Part shown: positions 57,716 through 64,000 of the stretch, piece by piece
Position numbering within the stretch: position 1 is the stretch's first letter
Layout: each line of letters starts with the position of its first letter
Origin: Neolentinus lepideus HHB14362 ss-1
Lineage: Eukaryota > Basidiomycota > Agaricomycetes > Gloeophyllales > Gloeophyllaceae
Direction: 5' to 3'
NCBI GenBank assembly: GCA_001632425.1
Contig: KV425552.1
Coordinates: 314,899-378,898 of the forward strand
DNA: 64,000 bases
Notes under the pieces: model-generated
The model's database searches: none
What the model saw: the letters and a program-made list of their open reading frames with translations, nothing else
What the model was told of the DNA's origin: nothing
Program-made: the position numbers and the translations under genes

Positions 57716-58567
57716 TAAATTACCCAGTCAACAAAGGTCATGTGACTGCATTGTGGGATCTGTGAGGGCTAAGTCCCTCCTGACCCATTTACCAGTGGAC
57801 TTAGAGGACTCACCAGTCTATATAAGATCAAGTTTCAGAATGATAATCTATTTGGCCACAGCATAGGTCTGGATCCAGCAGATGCCATTCATGCAAGCCA
57901 ACATGGGCACACTGTTCCTGCTCAGTCTGATACTCTATTGGTGAATCTGGCCAGCACACCAGGATATCCAAGGTGAGTGTATGAAGCCGGAAGATGCACC
58001 AGCTAACAAATGTGCAGCGTATACGTACCGTGTTGCTCAGGTTCGGGTCATGTTCATGGTACCTACCATGCAGTTGTCTCCCTAAGTTCAGACTTGTGGT
58101 GGTAGTAGTGTCCTATAGGATGATGCCCCAGCATTCTTCGTGAATCTGTCCTTAGACCATCATAATTTTGTTATGTTAGTGTAATCTTTCTATTGCTAAT
58201 AACATATAATAAATCAGATGTCTTGCTAACTACCACAAATTTTCGCCAGTTAGTGTAGATTGTTGGCATTATCTGAGTTATTTACAGACTCGAAAAAATT
58301 AGACAAAATTTGCGTGGGAGGCTTTTCCTGATGAAGTCAGTAATTTGTGGAAGGCAGACCCGAGGTGCATCGGGACAGGCATCATTGCACCTGAGGAATG
58401 CAAATAGCAAAGCAAGGTCTGATTGCACCAATACCATCCATTTCCGAGTTTCAAGGAGCCATACAATGAGAATGCATCATGAATGGGTGTTAAATCAGGA
58501 ATAGAAAAATTTCTGTAATCATTGCATTTTTTTTTCAGTCAAGGGGTATCCTGATCAAGTAGTAACC

Positions 58568-58763
58568 CACATTGTTGGAAATTGCTCAGGAATATAAATT
58601 AGGTATTAGGTTAACCCATTTGAATTTCATGAATATTGTAGTATATTCTAGCATTTTGTACAAGTAGTATATAAAGCCCGAGGGACAGCGCCCTCCTCAT
58701 GGGCTTGTAATCCTATGGCTTAACCGCCATTGTACCAGTCTTCTATTAAAAATCTACACACAT
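58568..58763 (+). mobile_element. Solo LTR, copia-like, with 5 bp target duplication
   Basis: The LTR is 58573-58758 (186 bp), starting tgttggaaattg and ending aatctaca, with a TATA element (tatataaag) near 58669. It is flanked directly by cacat on both sides (58568-58572 and 58759-58763), a 5 bp target-site duplication. No internal region is present, so it arose by LTR-LTR recombination. The copia assignment rests on the TGTTGGAA start and the small size. Confidence 0.8.
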
Positions 58764-60305
58764 AGTTGCCTCATGCAGGGCAATAAAGGAATACATAGCT
58801 CACCACATTCTGCGACCACATGAACACAATGGGCTGTATTGGCATCGACGCTCAGCATGTGCGTCGCTCCTTCAAAACCTCTGGAACCCTGCTCACGTAT
58901 AATGAGCCTGTCCGTCATCAATTGTCAGGGAACTCAGAGATGTGAACAACCCAAAAATGAACAGGTAAGCCATTCATGTTGCAGCCAGCATGTATGAGCT
59001 CTTAGTTCTAGCAAGAAGCAGAGAGCCAGAGGCACCGCGGCACGGGTCAGTGCCAGATCCAATCGAGATTGTGGACCACTTCGAATTTGTGGCACTCGCA
59101 GCTAATCTTCAGTCCAGCATCGTCTAACATGTGCAAGGGAACCTGAGTGACTTTGACTGCTAAGAGGTTGGGTGAGAACCTTCTTCGGTTCTTCTAGCCG
59201 AGACCTTCATGGTTCTTATTCATGGTCTTGGTGTACACCAGTCTTCAAAGCCGCTGTCCTGGTTGTGATCATTTATCAACTAACATGAGGTCCTCAGAGG
59301 AGCGAATAGCCTACCGTTACGATTCTAGGTACGAACGTCTAAACTGCGCTCGAGCTCGCGCAAAAGGTCTCTAATCATTGAATCCTGGTTCCTCGTCACG
59401 GATCGCCTTATCAAGTGGAAAGCCATGCCAGTTAATTTCCACCAGATTGTCTCATTCTCTCTCTGGCGCTTGGACATTTGCCTTTGATTCTCAATGTCGT
59501 CGACTCAAAGACGGAAATTGCATCGCCACCAGAGCGTAATCAATGATGCCGATTGGGGCTGACGGTAGAGAGACAGTCTCAAGGGCGCATAGGAAGTCCA
59601 TTTGCATATACGGTGCAACGATCTATCTTAACGGCGAAAAACGATGATGTCCATGAAGCACCGCAAAGCACTTTCATTGACGAAGCTCTACTGGATCATA
59701 TATCAGATTATTAAATTCTGAGTAAAGGAAATTGACCCGGAGGTCTGCTCAGCTTGCAAGTTCTATAGGGCTTGGGAGTCCACTGTTTTCTTCCAATCCT
59801 AGATCTCCCTGTCCACTCTTCCATACACCGTGGACTTCTGGAATCACATCGCAGTTAGCCATTTTTCTTGAGAAGTGTGTTTTCATGTGTCTCCTGTCCC
59901 ACTATTCTCTCATAATCGGCATACAGGTCAACGATGCGTATCGGACATTTGGAGAATGTCACCCACTATGCCCTGCACTCCATTCCAAATTCTTGATTTG
60001 CTAGCCATTCAAGGCCCTCCTGGCAGTCTGGGCGTCTTAAGCTGTTATTCTCTTGTCTCAGCTCATAGGCCTCAAAGGTGGTAACTAGGAACATATCCAA
60101 CCAGCGAGATGAAGGATCTAAGGAGACTGCTGTGAACCATCTCCGCCCGCTCGGCAGCCGTCTGTTCCGGGCATATAAACGAGCACCGTACCCTTTCCAC
60201 TCTTTTGAAGGTTATCAGCAGCGATATCTGCCGCACTGTTCCCTTGGTCCATGCTCTCAGCCTGACTCTATTCAAACTGTCATACTCTAAGGATAGCTTG
60301 GTAGT
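58764..60305. other. Gene-poor interval before the kinase
   Basis: 1.5 kb where CG frequency is normal again. ORFs of 60-90 codons around 59732-60290 are not recognisable. It may contain the promoter or undetected 5' exons of the kinase. Confidence 0.4.
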
Positions 60306-61600
60306 ATGATGCCCGCCAGTCAAAATTTAGCTCGCCCCAATTTAGCGTCTAGTTACTTCTCGCTCGCACCAGGTACGCCATCGATTACGACGTCGAGGCT
60401 CCTCCTGATCATTCTTATTCCTTATGCACTTTATGGGTTGGGTGCACAGATCGAACATTAGGGTCATCTTCATTTGCGGATGTTGTACTTGTGGAGACAG
60501 CCGGCATACAGGTAAGTCCTGGGTCGGCGGTGTTCAAAACGCGCGCTAATCTGATCCGTCGTCTTTGTTATACCTTAGTTCGCTGTTAAACATATAAGGG
60601 CATCGCAGAGAGATGGCAGTGCTATTGAGCGGGCAAGATCAGCGAGTATACTTGAATTCAAAGCGCTTGCCAGACCCAACGCTGAGTCGCGATTTGTCTC
60701 AAGATTGTCAGACACGCTCTTGAGCAATGGGCGCAGCTGAATCACCCCGGAATCGCAGTCATCCTAGAAATTGTTCATGATCTCGAGTCTCCAGCAGTAC
60801 TGACTGTCGTCATGCCATACTATATAAACGGCGATGTCACTCAGTACTTGCGAGCGTCCGTGATCGAAGAGCGTTACAGAGTTACCTTAAGCTTGGTACG
60901 TTTAACGCACGTTGTACGCTTTCTGTTTATGCTCGCCGACTCGATCTTTCTAAACTAGGTGCTCCAAGTTACAGACGCTCTGGAATATCTTCATTCCTCC
61001 GGCATTACCCATAAGGATATTCGAGGGGTAAGTGGTATGACAAAATTAGCTTCTCTATATTGAACATTGGGCATCTGGATTGTAGTCGAATATCCTTGTT
61101 GACGGTCATGGGAGTGCAAGGCTGACTGACGTAGGCCTGGCTCCTGTGTTAGGCACAGCCGGGCTCTTCCCCTCGATGAAGGTTGTTCCGTCACCTCGCT
61201 GGGCACCCCCCGAGCTGATTCGGTACGCGGGCGATGCAAGCGGTGCACCCTTCACCACTAGATCCGACGTGTACAGCTTAGGAATGACCATATATGAAGT
61301 GTGTTACTCATTTCCTCTACTTCCTCTGATCGGCTGCCATGGTTTGTCATAGTTTGCATTGATATCTCTCATTAGATGCTCGCCTTGAAAAAACCCTTTG
61401 ATGGTATCCGCAGTGAATCGCACGTTTGCTATATCGTTTGGGCTGGTCAAAGACCTGCCAAACCGGAAGGATATAATGAGAACCTCCACGGTGCACTTTG
61501 GTCGATTATCCAGGAGTGCTGGAAATCCGACCCGACCTCGAGGCCCACTGTAGCGGATGTAAGGACAGTAGTGCAGAATTCATCATTGCATGATCCCTAG
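60306..61600 (+). CDS. TKL-type protein kinase, compact
   Basis: Seven exons (60306-60372, 60450-60511, 60579-60641, 60704-60895, 60959-61027, 61086-61298, 61376-61600) sum to 891 nt, 296 aa, with all phases consistent. Seen are a poor P-loop (LGSSSFADVVLV), catalytic lysine K47 in FAVKHIR, HKDIRGSNILVD (HRD reads HKD; D148 and N153 kept), TDVGLAP (DFG reads DVG; D166 kept), SPRWAPPELIRY, SDVYSLGMTIYE and the C-terminal PTSRPTVADV. Key Asp and Lys residues are present, but the glycine loop and DFG phenylalanine are altered, so activity is uncertain. The third intron (60642-60703) needs a GC donor (gcgagt). More 5' exons may exist upstream. Substrates unknown. Confidence 0.85.
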
Positions 61601-61921
61601 CTTCCACACATAGCGCGCTGTATCATACGGTTTTAAGGCTTTATACTGTTGTATTATGCTCATGAATAATGTGTGAATATTTCTCGAAGCCGCCTGTGAA
61701 TCGTGACGCGTGATGGCGATTCACGCGGAGGTTTGAGTTTTAGACACTGATTCGGACTCCGCACCAGTGTGCCGTCCGGACGCGTCGCTTTCAAGCTCAA
61801 GCGCTCAACTTGAAAGCATCCAAACTGCTCGGACTAATAGTAAAGACACCATCCTCGACCTTGCCCATTAGTCGCATATCCGGCACTCGGGCAGGACCAC
61901 GCGTTTCTGGCTAGTGTCTTC
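61601..61921. promoter_or_regulatory. OMA1 promoter region
   Basis: 321 bp between the kinase stop and the OMA1 start. No strong TATA element was seen. Confidence 0.4.
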
Positions 61922-63530
61922 ATGTTCCGGACGTCTTTTGGAGCTTCAAGTTGTACGCGTCTGTCAAATACATGGCGCGCGAGTTTATGCAAGCCCAGGA
62001 CATTCTCGAGCAATCCGAGGCTATGTATTCGGTTCACGCCTCCCTCACGAGCGAGATACGTTAGGTTCGATGAGAGTAGTACGTCTGGAAGCAACAGTAG
62101 GCGAACGGATCTTTGGGGACGACGTTTCGGAGTCGGGTTCCTGGTCGTAGGTGCGGTATACTATATAGCACAGTAAGTCAACGAGTAGCAATGCGGTCAG
62201 TAGCGTTCTGGTGATTCATGCCTTCATGAAGCCTAGAACAGGTTCCTGAGACTGGACGGTGGAGGTACATGGACGTTGATCCCAAAAGGGAGACAGAAGT
62301 CCGTTCATGACTTTCTGCCCTCAGTCTTTGAAATATCTCACCGCGCATCCCCAGCTAGCTGAAGAAGTGCATGCACAAATTCTCAAGGAGAACAAAGGAA
62401 AGATACTCCCGGCAAACCACCCGCTAACCCAGGTAGTCCGCGACGTGGCTCAGCAACTACTCCATGCCAACGATCTTGGCTATTTGTCTGATGAGCGCGT
62501 GAAACGAGCCCACTCCCTTCCAGCTTGGCTTTCTGGGCAGTCGGACGTGTATGACACAAATATCAGTAGCCAAAGGGACGGGTTGGCGCCTGGTACAGGA
62601 GGGAGGGAGTGGAAAGTAGTGGTCATACATGATCCTCGGGTGGTGAATGCTGCCGCGACATATGGTGTGCGGTCACGGAGCAGTCTTCTTGCTTGAATCT
62701 CCACCATATTTACTAACATCCTTCCTTTAGGAAATATCATGGTGTGGACCGGACTGTTCCAACTGTGTGACACGCGAACAGAACTAGCATCGGTGCTCGG
62801 TCACGGTGCGTAGCTGCCCTTCGCTACTTTCTTACTGATCTGCTATGCTGAGTTTCGTCGCCATCAGAAATGGGCCATGTTGGTGAGGAATGACGCGCCA
62901 TTTTATCTCGTATATGTGTGGACGATTTCATATCTCTAGTGGCACGACACGTATCAGAGCGCTACTCGCTCGCCAATTGGCTCTTGCTCGCTGCCACCTT
63001 CATCACAACTTACACGCCCCTCAGTTTTCCTGTGGTTGACCTAATGATGACTCTTGTATTCAACCTTCCTATGAGCCGCAGCCAGGAACTAGAAGGTAAC
63101 AAGCGCATGTATGCGGTTGTTTATAGTCGTCCTGACTTGTTCTATCACTATCTCGGCAGCGGACAAGATCGGCCTCGAGCTAGCTGCGAAAGCTTGCTAT
63201 GACCCTGCAGGCGCCATCTCGTGAGTGTTGCCGTCCACGGTGAAAGGTGTTACTGACCATGTGCATAGGATGTTCGAGAAGTTTGAGATGCACAGTAGAT
63301 CTCATCCTGGCCTGATTGAATTCCTGCAGACACATCCCAGCCATGTCAGGCGTATTGAGGTATGTACATGGGATGCTTAAATCACAAGCGAGCGCTTGCT
63401 TATTTCGTTTGCACTCTTCGTACGCCAGCGAATGAAGACACTGTTGCCGGAAGCTTATGCTGTGCAGGCGGCGACTCCTGAGTGCGCGCAAGTTCAGGAC
63501 ATGGCTTATGCTATGCAGAACTTTTCATAG
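61922..63530 (+). CDS. OMA1: Mitochondrial inner-membrane metallopeptidase OMA1 (M48 family)
   Basis: Zinc peptidase of mitochondrial inner-membrane quality control and stress response. Nine exons (61922-62172, 62232-62298, 62355-62664, 62731-62805, 62868-62882, 62940-63095, 63160-63220, 63269-63359, 63429-63530) sum to 1128 nt, 375 aa. The N-terminus is an Arg/Ser-rich presequence, followed by a membrane segment (FGVGFLVVGAVYYIAH), LEQVPETGRWRYMDV, KGKILPANHPLT, NIMVWTGLFQLCDT, the zinc motif H234-E-M-G-H238 in VLGHEMGHVVARH, a second hydrophobic stretch, and the third ligand region SQELEADKIGLELAAK. The zinc motif is divided among three exons, the middle one 15 nt long. A decayed copy of the 3' half follows directly. 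Confidence 0.95.
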
Positions 63531-63624
63531 CAGGTCTGGGATGTCGACTCTTGATTGTGTATGCATCTCCTACGCCCGCATGTACTATACACGCCACAAA
63601 ACGACGATGGACGTTATCACTGCT

Positions 63625-64000
63625 ATCCTCGACGCGCCGTTTTATCTCGTATATCTGTCTCTCTAGTGGCGAAACACGCACCGCTCTCTAAATGGTTCTT
63701 TTCCCGGGCGTTAGCTGACCTAGTGTTCGACCTTCCTATGGGCCGCAGCCAGTAACTAGAAGGTGACAAGTGATCGTCTATATCGGACTGGTACTATAAC
63801 TATCCCGGCAGCGGACAAGCATCTCGTGAATGTTGCCGGCCATGATCAAAGCGGGCTTCGGATGTTCGGGGAGCACGGCAAATCTCATTCTGGGCTGTCC
63901 TAGCCATCCCAGCGTCGAGCCATGTACAGGGAATACTTGAATCCTGTTATTCACGAGCGCTTGCTTATTTCGCTTGCGCCAGCGAATGAAAAAGCTGCTG
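63625..64000 (+). pseudogene. Tandem, decayed partial copy of OMA1 3' half
   Basis: From about 63625 the sequence repeats OMA1 from the intron before exon 6 onward. It shares ttttatctcgtatat, tctctagtggc, ggccgcagccag with a stop right after, cggcagcggacaag, and the terminal cgcttgcttatttcg plus gccagcgaatga. Frame breaks and a large deletion (most of exons 7 and 8) make it non-coding. It continues beyond the window. Confidence 0.85.

Larger units (their letters stand above)
48421..58567. other. CG-depleted, repeat-rich block
   Basis: About 10 kb in which CG is scarce while TG and CA are abundant. From 49142 to 49846 (705 bp) there is no CG at all. Protein-like sequence is limited to one kinase relic; the remainder is repeats and unassignable sequence, including 48421-50460, 54518-57544 and 57716-58567, where I see no gene. 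A minus-strand ORF at 56668-57066 (132 codons, with a small Cys/His cluster RCYCQDGCAHLH) may be a transposase scrap. The pattern is that expected from cytosine methylation and deamination of silenced transposons. The only CG-rich island inside the block is the repeat unit at 52433-53749. Confidence 0.8.

Noticed and set aside
48421..58567. Repeat-induced point mutation (RIP) as the cause of CG loss
   Set aside because: RIP in ascomycetes favours CpA, whereas here CG is lost to both TG and CA. That pattern points to CpG methylation decay, so RIP is not claimed.

Overview
The window looks like an Agaricomycete (mushroom-forming basidiomycete) chromosome segment. The evidence is the many short 45-70 nt introns with several 13-24 nt microexons, a fungal alcohol oxidase, a fungus-type complex I 9.5 kDa subunit, repeated tyrosine-kinase-like (TKL) kinase genes, and gypsy-type and copia-type LTR sequences. 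All gene models below were spliced by hand. Where I could, I summed exon lengths to check that the reading frame closes. No search was run.

Layout. 1-1468: 5' half of a methanol/alcohol oxidase (minus). 1469-3648: no intact gene, one possible kinase relic. 3649-8892: FAB1-type PI3P 5-kinase without a FYVE domain. 9507-13097: a large unnamed membrane protein. 14933-15336: DPH3. 15612-18473: MTO1. 18474-20595: relics only. 20596-21768: a J-like protein. 23968-24341 and 24592-26306: complex I 9.5 kDa subunit and a ketohexokinase-like PfkB kinase, divergent. 27023-27853: a WH1-CRIB protein. 28454-32290: a decayed gypsy-type gag-protease element. 32545-35377: a HyuA-only 5-oxoprolinase. 35662-37734 and 38107-39611: alternative NADH dehydrogenase and NADPH-adrenodoxin reductase, divergent. 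40450-41715: a single-pass membrane protein with in-frame tandem repeats. 42245-43429: exosome RRP45. 44137-45055: 2-Cys peroxiredoxin. 45664-47689: an F-box-like protein.

From about 48.4 to 58.6 kb the composition changes. CG dinucleotides almost vanish (none between 49142 and 49846), as expected for methylated, deaminated transposon territory. This block holds a kinase relic. One of its introns contains a 1.3 kb repeat unit, and that unit is itself split by an inverted, more CG-rich copy of the same unit. Another partial copy, a related arm end and a solo copia-type LTR with a 5 bp target duplication are also present. Genes resume with an intact TKL-type kinase (60306-61600) and OMA1 (61922-63530). 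OMA1 is followed by a decayed tandem copy of its own 3' half that runs off the window.

Functionally, an unusual share of the genes is mitochondrial: MTO1, the complex I 9.5 kDa subunit, alternative NADH dehydrogenase, adrenodoxin reductase and OMA1. Much of the rest is basic eukaryotic housekeeping (FAB1, DPH3, RRP45, peroxiredoxin). The candidates for new biology are the unnamed 1.3 kb repeat unit, the short WASP-like protein without an Arp2/3-activating end, the J-like protein without HPD, and the repeat-bearing membrane protein.
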